Source: Cryptomeria japonica (Eukaryota; Streptophyta; Pinopsida; Cupressales; Cupressaceae). Taken from it: DNA of 64,000 bases. Location: positions 764,131,413 through 764,195,412 of the forward strand of contig NC_081414.1 of the NCBI RefSeq assembly GCF_030272615.1. Reading direction: 5' to 3'. A program made the translations under genes and the position numbers. Position 1 is the first letter of the stretch. Each line of letters opens with the position of its first letter. This document shows, in pieces, positions 33,791 through 45,958 of this stretch. Under the pieces are notes generated by a model, which was given only the letters and a program-made list of their open reading frames with translations, had not been told where the DNA came from and ran no database searches.

Positions 33791-34528
33791 CTAAATGCCA
33801 TGCAGGGCTTGTAGAATAACAGAAACGCATTCTCCAACCTGGATGACATTGCTAGTCGATTGATCTGACAGCCACCACTCCTCAGTTTGGGTGATCCGCC
33901 TGAAGGGTTCCATATTGCCGTTCATAACAGCATAGCGAAACACTTCCCAAGCATTTTCGCAGAAGATTCTCATTTTATCCCGTTCTTCCAGCTTCGCCAA
34001 ATATTTTTCCATAGCATGATTGTGCCTTTCGTTGTCCGACTCCTCCCCATCCTCCACAGACGAGCCGTCATCCGAGCTATCAAATGGCAGGTAGTTTTCC
34101 ATCTGAAAATAAAATTTCAGGATACTCAATCTCTGATCTGATGGTAAACTTAAAATGCAGTTAGCCACTGCGTCCACCAGGAGCTGTTTAACAAATCCGC
34201 CTAAAAACTCAACCATTTTTTCTTTTGACTCTAGAACATCCACCATCGGGATAAGCATGGCTTCAAGGACCTTAGAGTCGCACCAGTGCCTTTGAAGATT
34301 GAGGACCACACCTACCAACCCTTCCATGGCATCATAGGCCGCGTCCATTGTAAAGAACAACTTATGTAGTTGCCCTCTTAGGTCCTCTTCACAGTTAACA
34401 CACGAGACATCTCCAAAGAAGGCCATTTTCAACAATCCTAACTCAGGAGAAGACACTTCAGGTATGGAAAGATTCAAAGAATGATCCCCTAAAAGCAGGA
34501 AACATTCCTTTCTAGGAGCTTCCACCAA
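33791..34528 (-). CDS. Unrecognised 245-residue protein
   Basis: An uninterrupted minus frame of 245 codons. The N-terminal half is helical and hydrophobic (DAAYDAMEGLVGVVLNLQRH, then VEFLGGFVKQLLVDAVANC). A strongly acidic segment (SSDDGSSVEDGEESDNER) occupies the middle, and the tail is again helical (ENAWEVFRYAVMNGN). I do not recognise a domain. It carries no retroelement enzyme motif although it sits among LINE fragments. It could be a captured host gene fragment or an accessory element gene. Confidence 0.42.
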   Translation of the reverse strand: MVEAPRKECFLLLGDHSLNLSIPEVSSPELGLLKMAFFGDVSCVNCEEDLRGQLHKLFFTMDAAYDAMEGLVGVVLNLQRHWCDSKVLEAMLIPMVDVLESKEKMVEFLGGFVKQLLVDAVANCILSLPSDQRLSILKFYFQMENYLPFDSSDDGSSVEDGEESDNERHNHAMEKYLAKLEERDKMRIFCENAWEVFRYAVMNGNMEPFRRITQTEEWWLSDQSTSNVIQVGECVSVILQALHGI

Positions 34529-34769
34529 ACATCACTTTCCACAATGAGGATTGTAAAATCTCTCGTAAACCAAGAGATCGAAAAGTGTTAGTGTAGATTA
34601 CAAATCTACTATGCATACGGTCCACTTGTTTGTAACATCTGCAGTCATTACATATCAACAACAGACCCTGCGTACCAAAAGTGTCCTAGCATGCCGTCAA
34701 AATGTAAACCCGCCATAGAATTTTTGAGCGTGATCAGCTTTGATTGATTCGCGGACTGGTACTGTGACT

Positions 34770-35064
34770 GAATGTATATCAAAAGTGGAATTACCAAGTG
34801 GGGCATCAACTCCCAGTATGGCAGTAAAATTCACCATCCGATTGCCTTCTCTTTATGTATGATTAAATTCTTTGTAATTCATGTCAATGAGGGGTCGGGA
34901 TATGTATGGGACCCATTTGTTTAGGTTCCTACTCTCAAATCCCTGAAAGATAGCTAAGGACTCCCCTACAGTGACGCTCTTGGTCATTTTATTGGTAACG
35001 CATAAATTAAGGCCTTCCCAGAGGGCCCTAATTTTTGGATTGTAAGAATAGGAGAATTTGATTG
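34770..35064 (-). pseudogene. LINE RNase H C-terminal fragment
   Basis: Minus frame with RALWEGLNLC, VGESLAIFQGF and, after a stop, an REGN...ILGVD end. This matches the plant LINE RNase H C-terminus, where ALVEGL, VEGDS and YREGN...LANLGVD are typical. It is a diverged second copy of the domain seen at 35447-35708 and shares no continuous frame with it, so it probably belongs to another, older LINE. Confidence 0.6.
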
Positions 35065-35446
35065 TATATGTAGAAATAAATGTGTATATGTATGTCAAAG
35101 GTATGACTTTGAGTAAAAGGATGGAAGACTAAATCGAGGTAGATATCGATGCCAATAACCCAATACAAATATAGGGGTGTTGTACGAGGGGTCTCTTCAC
35201 GGACTTGAAGGAGGGGGGCTAGCTGAATGGAGAGGATAGAAGGGAAAGACTGTGAAAATAAAGGATAATACTAATCAGGGGGTTAAACCTAGCTTCCTAA
35301 GCTGAGGTGTGGGAGAACAGGGAAATGGAAATACTTTAAATGAAAAGTATGTCTGAATGTCAATGACCTACAGGGTTCAGGGGAAGGTGAGAAAACATAA
35401 GGGGAAACTTGAAGATGGATACTGGGGTGAAGAAGAGGACCTGGCC

Positions 35447-38400
35447 TTAGGATGGCACAGAAAGGAGCTTGATGCCATCAACTCCCAAGTTGGCCAACTC
35501 ATCCGCCCTTTTATTGCCTTCCCTGTAGATATGATTAACTGTATACCTATCAAAATCCTTGCATAAGTCCAAAGCCTTTGACAACAAGGTATTAAGTTTC
35601 CACTTGGGCATGCTTCCTTTCCTTAGAGCATTGACAATTATGGCAGAGTCTCCTTCAATGTCTAATGATTTAATTTCAAATTTCCTACATAAGAACAAAC
35701 CTTCCACCAGGGGGGTGAACTCACAAAGCTGGTTCCCACTTTTTGGTACATCCTGATTTTTGTTGAAATCATACATTTTTTGGAAAATATAATTATTTAA
35801 GCTTTAAGAGGTCCCATTTGAAGTAATTAATTGAAGAGAGTTAGATCAAAGGCTCTTAGATCAAAATTTCTTGGATAGAACCTCTCTACTTCTAAATCAT
35901 ACTTGCAATGGAGTCTCCTTTGCATCTATCAAATGCTGATAAAAAATCAATTTTACATTAGCTTTTGAGGGGTCAAACGAATTCAATTAGAAGTATTGTT
36001 TTCTTGAGGATATAGTCCTTATTATAAGCTTTCCAAATAGTATAATTTTTAATATATTTAAGTTTATTAATATATTTTTATTTTATTTTTTATGAATGTA
36101 GGTTTTTCACTGAACATGAACTTCTTTGTTCAATGCATTGGGAAAAATAACAAACTAATTCAAAAAAATTCTGAAAAATATCTATGCCCTAGGTATCGAT
36201 GTCTTCTTTCTAACAAAAAAAATAAAAATTAATTTTGATATATATAGAGCAAGTTATGTGTTCAAATGTACACCTATATCTAAATTATAATTAGTCAAAC
36301 TTCAAAACTTAATAAAATAAAAAATATTCAACATATCACTATCAAACCAACTGCATGCCCTGGGTATTGATGTTACAAACCAAAATTTAAAAGAGATAAG
36401 TTTTTATCATTTATAGAAAAAAATTTATACGTTTCGGGATGCACATCACTCTTAAAAAATGTTGTTTCCTGTAAAAAACTACTTTTGAGGGAGATGGAAA
36501 AATCAATAAAATTTTATTCAAAAAAATTTGAAAAAAATATATTTAGAATCTACAAAAAGGATGTTACAAATCACTAGTATACATCATCTTCAAATTCTTA
36601 ATGATTTAAAAGTTATAGGTGTCGAAAAGTGAAGGTTTTTGGCAAAATGTTCATCTAAGTGTCAAAGTTGGTCAAAAAGTGGGAACCAGTATTGTGAGTT
36701 CACCCAGGGCCATCAACTCTGCCCAATTGTTTGTGTTGATGCCGACCGGAGAAGTCAGGGTGGTTATTTAATTGCCTTCCCAGTTATGAACCATGCATCC
36801 TATCCCAACTTGCCCAGGGTTGCCCCGGGCTGCTCCGTCAAAATTTAGCTTCATCCATCCTTCACCTAGGGGCTGCCATCTGCATGTCGTTCTTGTTCGG
36901 AGGCTAGCAGTAGGACCCTCTCCCACAAAGGGGGTGAAGGATAAGCCTACCCATCATTTTTTCATCTCTTCATCCCAATAAGATATAAAGACATTTTTTA
37001 ATAAGCCTAAGGTAAGTCTATTGTTCACAAGCTCAATGACCACTGACTCTATCTTATTAATGATTCTAAGGACATCTAGTTTTTCATTTTTAAAGAGACA
37101 TCTATTTCTCTCCTTCCATGGTTCCCATATTATGGATGATGGAAGAGCTATCCATAAACCTTCAAAGAGACAACCACGCCTCAAGAGAGGCCAAGCTTTG
37201 AGCATTCCTGAGATGGTGTGGGGGAAGGCCGCACACCATTCAAGTTTATTCGTGAACCATATCCAACATTGGTGAGCAAAGGAACAGTTAAGGAGTATAT
37301 GATTGGTGTCCTCCTCATCTGCTTCACAAAGAGGACATCTACTAGGGCCCTCATATCCCATATGCCTGAATTTGTCCGTAGTTAGGAGTTTGTTTTGGAT
37401 CGCCAACCAAGAGAAGATACCTGCCTTAGGCAGACAGTTTCTATCCCAATAGAGATTTAAGGGGAGCTCTGACTTGGGTCTTAAGAGGGCTTTGGAAATA
37501 TGGGAGTACCCATCCCTGGGATTATATTCCCCTCTTAAGGAGCCCTCCCATACTAGCTTATCCTTGTTATGACTTAAGACAAATTTCCTAGAGTTGAGAA
37601 TTGACATAAGTTTATGCCTATCCTTCTCCGGGATGGCTTCATCATCCCTTTCGATCCACTGCCCTCCAGCCCCTTCCATTGAAGGGGAGAGATAATTATT
37701 TAAAAAGGGGCCTCTATGTGATTCAAGAAGAGCCCGGGTGGCCCCAAAGTCATGGAGATTTTCAATGGCCTTATACCCACCCCAAGAATCAGACCAGAAA
37801 AGGGCTTTATCCCCAGACCCTAGGTTCTAGGTTAGCCTATCAGAGATTATCTTCCTGCAATCGAGCATAAAATTCCATAGGCAGGATCCTCTGGGAGGGT
37901 TGGTCTCTCTGAAAATTTGGAATGGATCATCACCATTAAGGTATTTGTGGTTTAATAATCTCGCCCATTTGAGGTGAGGAGTTCTGAACAATCTCCACAC
38001 CAACTTGGCACCCAAAGCTTTACCTTGATTCTATAGATTTTTTATGCCAACACCACCATCTTCTTTAGGTGTGCAAATCTTGTCCCAAGAGATAAGTGAG
38101 ATTTTGTGGCTGCTATTAGCACCTTGCCAAAAGAAGGTCCTAAGATGCTTGTTGAGCTCAGCTAGTTTGGAGGAGGATAGATGTTGGCAGGAGAGCTGGT
38201 AAATGGGCATAGCTGATAAGACCGATCTAACCAGAGTTGCCCTACCAGCTGAACAGAGCCATTTCCCCTTCCAAGTGCTAATCCTAGACTTGATTTTGTT
38301 CACCAAATTGTCCCATAAATTTGAAGATCTTCTACCCCTGTCAAGGGGAATGCCTAGATATTTGCAGGGAAGGGTGCCTTGGCTAATTTCCAGGACATTG

Positions 38401-39410
38401 CAAATTTATTTTCCTAAATAGGGATCTATGTTGAACAAAAAAACTATAGATTTCGTCAAGTTTACCTCTTGACCCGAGGCTACCATGTAGGAGTTGAGGA
38501 TGCCTTTGAAGGCTCGAGCTTCCTCCGCACAACCTTGCCCAAAAAGCATTGTATCATCAACAAATTGCTGGTGGGTGAAGAGGGGGAGGCCACTGGTGAT
38601 GGGAATTCCTTGGATCCTTCCCTCCTCGTTGGCCTTGGAGATGGATCTGCCTAGAGCTTCGGCCATGATGATGAAGAGGAAGGGGGACATAGGATCACCT
38701 TGCCTAAGTTCTCTTGAGCGCTAAAGAAACCTTCCGGAGAACCATTAACTAGATCCGAGAATTTAGGGGTAGAAATGCATTCGTAGATGAGGTTGATCCA
38801 AGTTTTGGAAAAGCCAAAAGCCTCCATACATTTACATAGGAAGTGCCAATCAACTTTGTCATATGCTTTACTTATGTCCAATTTGATTAGCATACTTGGG
38901 GTTTTGTTGAGCTGAACCGAATGAATGGCCTCTTGGGCTATAATAACCCCATCATAGATTGATCTATCTGCTATGAAGTCAGTTTGTTCTTCGCTAATAA
39001 TTAAAGGGAGGAGATTCTGGAGTCTGGCTGCTAAGGTTTTAGTTAAGAGTTTATACAGAGTATTGCAGAGAGCAATTGGTCAGAAGTCATTAAAGCTATC
39101 AGGGCGTATGAGAGCGAGGAAGGTATTGTTGATCTCTTTGAGAATCTTACCGGAATTCCTCACACCCTCTAAGGCATCTGTGATTTCTGTCCCCATGAAA
39201 CCCCAACACTTTTGGAAAAAGCTGGCGGGGAAGCCATCCGGACCCGGAGCCTTATCCGGATTCATCTTGAAAAGGACAGATTTGACCTCCTCCTCTGAAA
39301 TTTTCTTTATTAGGGCATGGTTGTGGTCATCGGTAATGAGTTTTGAGATATGCTTAATAATATTGAGTTGGCCCCTAAGGTTGGTGTTACTACTTATCAA
39401 ATTGCCATTA
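35447..39410 (-). pseudogene. LINE (L1-type) pol remains: RT, zinc-binding domain, RNase H
   Basis: Minus-strand order: RT fingers with NPDKAPGPDGFPASFFQKCW (about 39300-39190); KLDISKAYDKVDWHFL (38890-38840); the catalytic box as FVDDTMLFG (about 38550); RT thumb pieces to 37830; the RT zinc-binding domain with CPLCEADEEDTNHILLNC (37679-36954); then RNase H, beginning LNFDGAARGNPGQ (about 36860) and ending with IEGDSAIIVNALRKG and YREGNKRADELANLGVDG (35660-35460). Multiple frame changes and stops break it. The endonuclease and ORF1 are missing at the right border, 39410. RNase H is split by the 35713-36705 insertion. Confidence 0.9.
35713..36705. mobile_element. 993 bp terminal-inverted-repeat element inside LINE RNase H
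   Basis: Left end GGGTGAACTCACAA.. and right end ..TTGTGAGTTCACCC are inverted repeats over 33 bp with two mismatches (shared inner part CTGGTTCCCACTTTTTG). A 4 bp duplication AGGG flanks it (35709-35712, 36706-36709). Removing it and one AGGG joins the RNase H codons in frame. The interior is AT-rich and noncoding, so it is a non-autonomous DNA transposon. Four-base duplication and a GGGTGAAC end do not fit hAT (8 bp), Mutator (about 9 bp) or PIF/Harbinger (3 bp) well, so the superfamily is open. Confidence 0.82.
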
Positions 39411-39415
39411 GTTTT

Positions 39416-40272
39416 TGTAGACACCTAAAATTGTCATGTCTAATTAAATAAATATTTTATTTATTTAATTACTTTAGCCTAATTCTTCTATTAATTAAAT
39501 AAATATTTATTTATTTAATTAATTCATTTATCCTCTTCTAGCCTTATTTCTCATTTAGATAAATACATTTATTTATTTAAATTTTCCTTTTTCTAAATTA
39601 AATAAATATCTTATTTATTTAATTATCCCACTTCTTCTATTAATTAAATAAATATTTATTTAATTATCCCACTTCTTCTATTAATTAAATAAATATTTAT
39701 TTAATTATCCCACTTCTTCTATTAATTAAATAAATATTTATTTATTTAATTAATTCATTAACCTTTTCTACCCATGACACATGTCATTCATCTCTTAATT
39801 CCTACACTACCTACCCTTTCACTATTTTATTATTTCTTTTACCTACCCTCTAATCATAGCCGACCTCCTTTTACACCTCTCAATCTTTTTCATCCATTTC
39901 ATATTGTGTCTTCTATATAAGGAGATGCTTCCTTCATTATCAAACCCTAACTACCGAACTACTTGATCAATTTGACTACTTGGCATATGTGATCCTACTT
40001 GCAACCACATTCTGTTCTTTGTTGAGCTCTTGTGCACATAAAATCTGAGAGCAAATATATCAAGCAAGATCAATGGAGATAGGAAGAATGGAGATCTAAA
40101 CCCTATTGGACATGTGATGGTATAATCTTTGTGATTTCATTTGATTTGCATTGTCTTAGGTAATCTTCACATGTTATGGTGGATCTTTGTTGTTGTTAGG
40201 CTAGGGTTTTGTGGTTGAATTCATTTAGCCTTTCAATATCATTATTATTGTTATCCATTTTCACCATATATA
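39416..40272 (+). repeat. Tat 5' LTR
   Basis: It starts TGTAGACACC and ends CACCATATATA, a non-canonical TA end supported by the flanking GTTTT at the other copy. The first 350 bp are rich in AATTAAATAAATATTTATTT units. A ~41 bp unit (CCCACTTCTTCTATTAATT...) is present three times here (about 39626-39750) but once in the 3' LTR, accounting for the 82 bp length difference. Confidence 0.92.
39914..39920 (+). promoter_or_regulatory. Tat LTR TATA box
   Basis: TATATAA followed by GGAGATGC, in a sequence context like a Pol II core promoter. The same box is at 62711-62717 in the 3' LTR. Transcription would begin about 30 bp downstream. Confidence 0.65.
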
Positions 40273-40275
40273 TTT

Positions 40276-40295
40276 TGGCACGCCCGGTGGGACTC
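40276..40295 (+). promoter_or_regulatory. Tat primer binding site
   Basis: TGGCACGCCCGGTGGGACTC lies 3 bp after the 5' LTR and begins with the TGG that pairs with a tRNA CCA end. I could not name the tRNA with confidence. Confidence 0.65.
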
Positions 40296-40380
40296 TTGTC
40301 CCTTTTGCATTTAACATTTTGTTGTAGATTTTGTATTTTGAAGTTGCAGATCTGACATTTCGACGACATTTTGGTACTTT

Positions 40381-40640
40381 CGCGCCTGTGTACTTTCGGA
40401 TCACGTTTTTGGTTTTCTGCCACGTCCGTGACATCTAGGATCGCGTCTATGTCCTCGACAGTATTTTATTTTGCAGATTTCGAAAACCGCGTCTGTGTTC
40501 CTCAGTTGCGTCTGCAATGTTTTTAGACGCGTTTGTGTCCAGAAGTCGCGTCTGGGTTCTGGAGCCGCGTTTGTGTCTCGTAGAAGCGTGTCTATGTTAG
40601 AGAGTCGCGTCAATGTCTGGGGTAACCATGTCTGTGTGCA
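40381..40640 (+). repeat. 5' CGCGTCTGTGT array I
   Basis: About eleven degenerate copies of a motif near CGCGTCTGTGT, at about 40381, 40421, 40441, 40487, 40506, 40526, 40545, 40564, 40585, 40604 and 40625. The last eight are 19-21 bp apart. The bases between copies are not conserved. Lies in the untranslated leader upstream of gag. Confidence 0.75.
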
Positions 40641-41029
40641 TTGATTTCATTTTGGGGGTTTTATTCATTCAGTTTTTGGTCATTTAATGTTTCAGATTTG
40701 GTTTATTTTGAGCTAACATTTTCAGATCTAGCTAACGAAATTGGTGCAGCTTGTCTTGAAAGCAAAATCATTTGGTTGAAGGCCTCTATTTTCACAAAGT
40801 CATTTGGATTTAAAATTTACCTAACTTGTGTACTTGCAGAAAGGGGTGATTATTTCAAACAATCCAAACTACTAACAAATCTTTGTTGCAGGTCTTTGGC
40901 AAGGGTTTTGGGGATTTTTATTGTGTGCCTTGTTTTCATAGACTAGCAAACACTTCAATTGGTGCACTAAAATTGAATCATTGTCTTTTGTGTCTTGAGC
41001 AATAGGCTCTTTTTGTTTAATCTTTAGAG

Positions 41030-41580
41030 GGCCTGTCTTCCCGTGTGGTCATTAGGACTACTAGTGAGAAGAGAATGACCCAAGTGGTAGTAAAAGAAAA
41101 GCCATCTTCTTCCAAACCACTATAAATAATTGTATTCAGGGTGAAAACTATGAATAACGTGTGCTGATTAGTCCATATCGATACTATGTCTCCCCATAAA
41201 CCCGTTTGATCAAATTTATTTGATCAGTTGTAGGGCGTAACCCCTACCGGCTGGGAGCCTTTTGTATTTACAGAGCTGAAAGTGTCGCATGTATGGCCAC
41301 ACGAGCGGATGCCCTTACTAGCACCTTTTTGTTTTAGAAGCCCAAATCCTTCTAGTTGTTGAGGCAGGAGGTCGGACCTCTGGTAGCGGCCCACACACAT
41401 ACGATTCTTAGTAGAGATACAAAGTTTGCCACGGGGAGTTTTCGTGGGGACTGATGCTTGGCTGACCCGAGAAGTGAGTGCCGAGGGTGGAGCCAGTGAG
41501 ATCAAGCATCTAAGTATTTGCTCTGAATAGCGTAGCCTTGGGGGTAAAACCCCATGTGGGATCAACAACTATTATCTTGG
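41030..41580 (+). other. GC-richer structured part of Tat leader
   Basis: A 550 bp island of balanced composition in an AT-rich leader, with no open frame. It contains several short inverted repeats: GTAGGG..CCCTAC (about 41229-41246), GAGGTC..GACCTC (about 41367-41380), and GGGGGT..ACCCC (about 41539-41553). Composition and foldability suggest a structured RNA leader (packaging or translation control); that is inference. Confidence 0.4.
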
Positions 41581-41849
41581 CCAGCCATAAGAATTGTGCT
41601 TAACTTATTTTAAACATTCAAAACATTCAAGACCAAACAACAAAACATTGTGTCTTTTGTGTCTTCAAGTGTATGCAAAACATTTTTACATCAAACAACA
41701 CACTTTTCTTGGACTCATTTTGAGTCTAGACACTTGCAAACATTGGGTCTTCATCAACACTGTGTCCTCTTGTCACGAAAAACAGTCAAACAGTCAGATT
41801 TGGTCACAACAAAAACGACTTCACAGATTGGAAAAAATTGCACAAATTT

Positions 41850-42045
41850 TGCAGAAACGCGTTTGTGTCTGACATAATAGCGTCTGTGTTGTATAATCGC
41901 GTTTGTGAAGGGCAGAGATGCGTCTATTTTTCCAGAATCAACAGTGCACTTTACAAAAATCTCAAAAACACATCTGTGTTGAACAGAGCCACGTTTGTGT
42001 TAGGAAATTGTGTCTGTGCAAGATACAGGCGCGTCTGTGATCAAA
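41850..42045 (+). repeat. 5' CGCGTCTGTGT array II
   Basis: A second cluster of the same motif: about eight copies at 41856, 41880, 41898, 41918, 41970, 41990, 42008 and 42030, again roughly 20 bp apart within sub-runs. It lies about 500 bp upstream of the gag start. Confidence 0.7.
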
Positions 42046-42531
42046 ATTGAAAAACTTTTACAGTCCAGCACACAAACATAGTCAGTTTCAGAATTCTTGA
42101 GCTTCCTAGGTTATTTCTCCAGGGTTTCATTTAGCATTCAACTTGTCTTTGGGTCTCACACAGTCCATCATTGCTTTACACCTTACATTACATTCACATT
42201 TGTCTAAACTTGAGTCAAAAGGTCACTTGCTTGTCCTCATCATACTTTGTCAACACACTACATACAACAACATTTTGCTAAGTGGTCCTTCATCAAGGCC
42301 TATCACCTTTGGGTCTCATTTGGTCTTACTTAGAGTCAAGGTCAACTTACCTCATCAAGAGAAACTATCCTCTCTTTGGAAGTCACACCTACTCTACTAC
42401 ATACATACTTGGTCTTACACTTTGGACACTGCAAGTAAACCTCAGATTCATTTACATTTCATCCAACTCTTGGTCTTCCATACTTTTTCCATTTTCATCT
42501 AGTCTAACACATCTCGGTCAATACCTAATTC

Positions 42532-44500
42532 ATGGTTGAAACCCGTCTTCAAAAATCTAGGAGAGAAACTAAAGAGGCTCAAGAGTCCGCAAACATGAGT
42601 TCTTATGAGTATTACAATGATATCTTTTTCAATTCTGATCATACTACATTACCTGACATGGATGCCTATAGAAACATTCCAAATGTTGAGAACATGGACA
42701 CTACAAACAACAATGATACACATAATGATGATATGGACAACTTTTCAGTACATTCAGCAGATGTGGAAGAATCCATTATGGATCCCCATTTCAATCGATT
42801 AGTTGAGGAAATAATGAGGAGGGATAGACAATACTTCTTACAAATGATGGCACAAAGTGGAGCCAAGATACCTCATGATTTTGACATGTCTCAAATAATG
42901 GAAAATCGACCTTTGCAACAACCTCACTCCAACATGGATCAAAGGAGGCCTAATAGTGGAGGCAATAGAGGACCACATATGGTACCTGAATCACCATCAT
43001 CTTTGTTTCAAAAACCAAAGGTCCCACATACACATGGTCAAGCATATGATACTCACCTTCGTAGACCATTATGGAAATCTTATGCAGAAAGATATGCTCA
43101 ATCACATACCAATGCTAAGGATCAACCACCAAAGCAATTGGATATTCAAAGGCATGCTCAAAATTTGGACACAAGGAAACCCCGTGTCAAATTTGGGGGC
43201 AACACATTAGAACATGACATGCCTGTAGAGTATGGTATACATGGACAAAATAGATATGGCGTTCCTCAACATGAATCTATACCAAGTGGTCCATATATGC
43301 AACATCACTATAGACCTCCTCCATATGAACATGTGTATGATCAATATCATCCATATATGCAACATGCTTCTCCTCCAATTGGTGCCTCAAGCATGGGGTA
43401 TGGTCCAAGAAGTTGATCTCCACCTAAGAGCAATTTGGAACAACAAATCAGAGACTTACAAAAGAAAATGGAGGACATAAATACACCGAAGCCAACATAC
43501 ACAATGAGAGACATATGTCCTTATCCATTTGACAAGAGAATTCCAATGCCTCCATTTCCTACACACTTTGTGACACCTAAATTTGATAAGTATAGAGGAA
43601 AAGGGGATCCTAAGGCACACATAAGACAATTTTTCATAGCTTGCATTGAGGTAGCAGCATAAGAGACATATTTGATGAGATTATTCCCACAAAGCTTAGG
43701 TGATCAAGCTATGGAATGGTTCTCCCAACTTCCACCTGGAATTAAATCATGGGGTGACTTAGTAGAGGCATTTATTCAACATTTCTCCTACAACATAGAG
43801 ACAGACATATCAGTCACTACTTTGTGCAACACCAAGCAAAAAGATGGAGAGTCTTTTTCATCATTTTTACAAAGATGGAGGAATCTAGCTAGCAGATGCT
43901 CTTGTGAAATTCCACAAAAACAAATGGTAGAAATGTTCACCCAAAATGTTAACAAAGACATTGGCTATGATCTAAGGAAAGCTTGTTTGTCCACCTTCAA
44001 GGACGTCATTGAAAAAGGCTTAGCAACAGAGAAGGTCCTAATTGAACAAGGAGTCATTAAGATATTCAAGGAAAACAAAGATGACTTTAAAGGAAAAGAC
44101 AAGCCAAGATTTTGGAATAAAAACAAGAACATAGTCAATGATGGTGTTGTTGATGCTAATACAGTGCGACCCAAAATCATTTTTTCGGGATCAGCTCTAC
44201 AAACAATCAAGTGAATACTCAAACAACTTCCAAATCACGAAGGAAGTACACTCCATTGGGAGAACCACTTGAGTCAGTTTTCAAGAAGCTAGTGGCAAAC
44301 AAGGTAATCACAGTTCCAGATTTTCCTCCATATGAACCAAAGGTTAAACCAATTGGTGGAATGATGATGAATATTGTGAATTTCATAAGAGCAAGGGTCA
44401 TAAGACAGGAAATTGCCATCGACTAAAGAACATCATACAAGATCTTATTGATAGAGGTGACATTGAGATTGAAGGACACTCATCCAATCAAGAACATGAG
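42532..44500 (+). pseudogene. Tat Gag
   Basis: The frame starts MVETRLQKSRRETKEAQESA. The first 295 codons are a low-complexity N-terminal region rich in N, H, P, Q and Y. After a TGA (43414-43416) and a TAA (43660-43662) the same frame continues through the retrotransposon gag core (FDKYRGKGDPKAHIRQFF, then LGDQAMEWFSQLPPGIKSW and TTLCNTKQKDGESFSSFLQR) to 44214. A frameshift then moves the reading to a neighbouring frame with YTPLGEPLESVFKKLV. The zinc-knuckle-like CEFHKSKGHKTGNCHRLK is read at about 44375-44430 after a further shift. It is non-functional. Confidence 0.88.
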
Positions 44501-45958
44501 ATGTTTAAGGAACCGTTCCCAAAACATGACAAGGGAAAAGCTAAAGCCACAAATGACCAAACCAACTATACCAGAGCAACCTATAACTATGATTCAACTA
44601 TCAATCACATTTCAATGGACAATTACGTCTCTACCATTATCATCAAGGACAAAAACCCTGAGAATTCTACCTGGAGACCCAAGATTGTCCTAAAAGGTGA
44701 TGGATCTTCTTCCGAACCTACCTCTGAATGTAATGTTACAACTCGTCGAGGTAAATCCACTTTGCTAGGTGCTCCAGCCAAAAACACTACTTCTTCATCA
44801 ACCAAGCCTGAGTACGACCTTGTAGAACAGTTAGGGAAGACACCCGCGCTCATCTCCATCCTTGAGCTCTTACGCATATCCCCCGCACATAAAGCTATTC
44901 TTGACAAAATCTTGAGAGACACTATCATTCCTACTGATCTGAACGTGGACCAGTTTCAAGCCATGGTGGGGTACCTTTCCATTCCACATTCTCTTACATT
45001 CACAGAAGCCGACGATGCCTCCGTGAGCCAACCACAGAATGCACCATTACACATTGAAGCCTTCATACACAAACATCGAATAAAATGAGTCCTGATAGAT
45101 GGAGGAGTTGGTCTAAACATTTGTACATTGAGCACAATTAAACAATTGGGATATTATGATAAAGCTATGAATTCTACGAACAAAATCACCATCAAGGCAT
45201 ATGATGATGAAGAGTGTTCATCCAAGGGCACAGTCACCTTACCTCTTAGAGTTGGGCCAGTTACAAAGGATGTGGTTTGTCAAGTCCTAGATCTGGATCT
45301 CACTTACAACATATTGCTAGGGTGTCCTTGGATTCATGAAATGAGGGCAGTCCCATCTACATATCACCAATGCATTAAGTTTCCTCACAATGGAGTGGAG
45401 GTAACAGTTAACGGTGATCCTAATCCGTTCATATACTGCAATAACCTGAGATCAAAAATTGAGACCATCATTCCCAGTAATCGCGACGATGTTCCTTCTT
45501 CGGCATACATTGATCCCGAGTCATTAAAACCTTCGCCATCAAAACAAGGTGAGCTTAAAGGCAAATTTCAGGACAAGGGCATGGGCGAATACACTTTAAA
45601 TCAAACCATGTACTTACAACAAGTCATGAGTTCACCAAAAGAATATGGAAGACCACATCCTAACAAGCAAGTATCCATCATTATACTCAAATGGGACCCT
45701 ACTACCTTTCAAAGATGGGGCAAACTAGAAGAGGAAGACTTATACAAAATGCTTTACAAAGACATTGAAGACGATACACAAGATCACATCAGTCTACCAT
45801 GTGAGAAATATGGCAAAGGTTTCAAGATCCTACAAAAATTCGGGTATGATGGAAAAAGCCCTCTTGGGTTACAAAAGGAAGGCATCATTGAACCTTTACA
45901 ACCTGAATTGACTTTCAAAAAGGAACGCTCGAAAGGACTTGGTTTCCTGACTTCCAAG
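44501..45958 (+). pseudogene. Tat protease and G-patch region
   Basis: One frame with a TGA at 45086-45088 (lysine-stop-valine, where CGA would give Arg). Directly after it come the protease active-site strand VLIDGGVGLNIC and the flap/second half (YNILLGCPWIHEMRAVPSTY). The Tat-type DGG replaces the usual DTG/DSG. Further on, GKGFKILQKFGYDGKSPLGL and ERSKGLGF form a G-patch-like, glycine-rich RNA-binding segment. The nested gag-only element interrupts at 45958 (duplicated CCAAG), and the frame resumes at 53431. Confidence 0.87.

Noticed and set aside
38203-39428. Plus-strand frames of 60-151 codons
   Set aside because: They are shadows of the LINE RT coded on the minus strand, where all conserved motifs are found.
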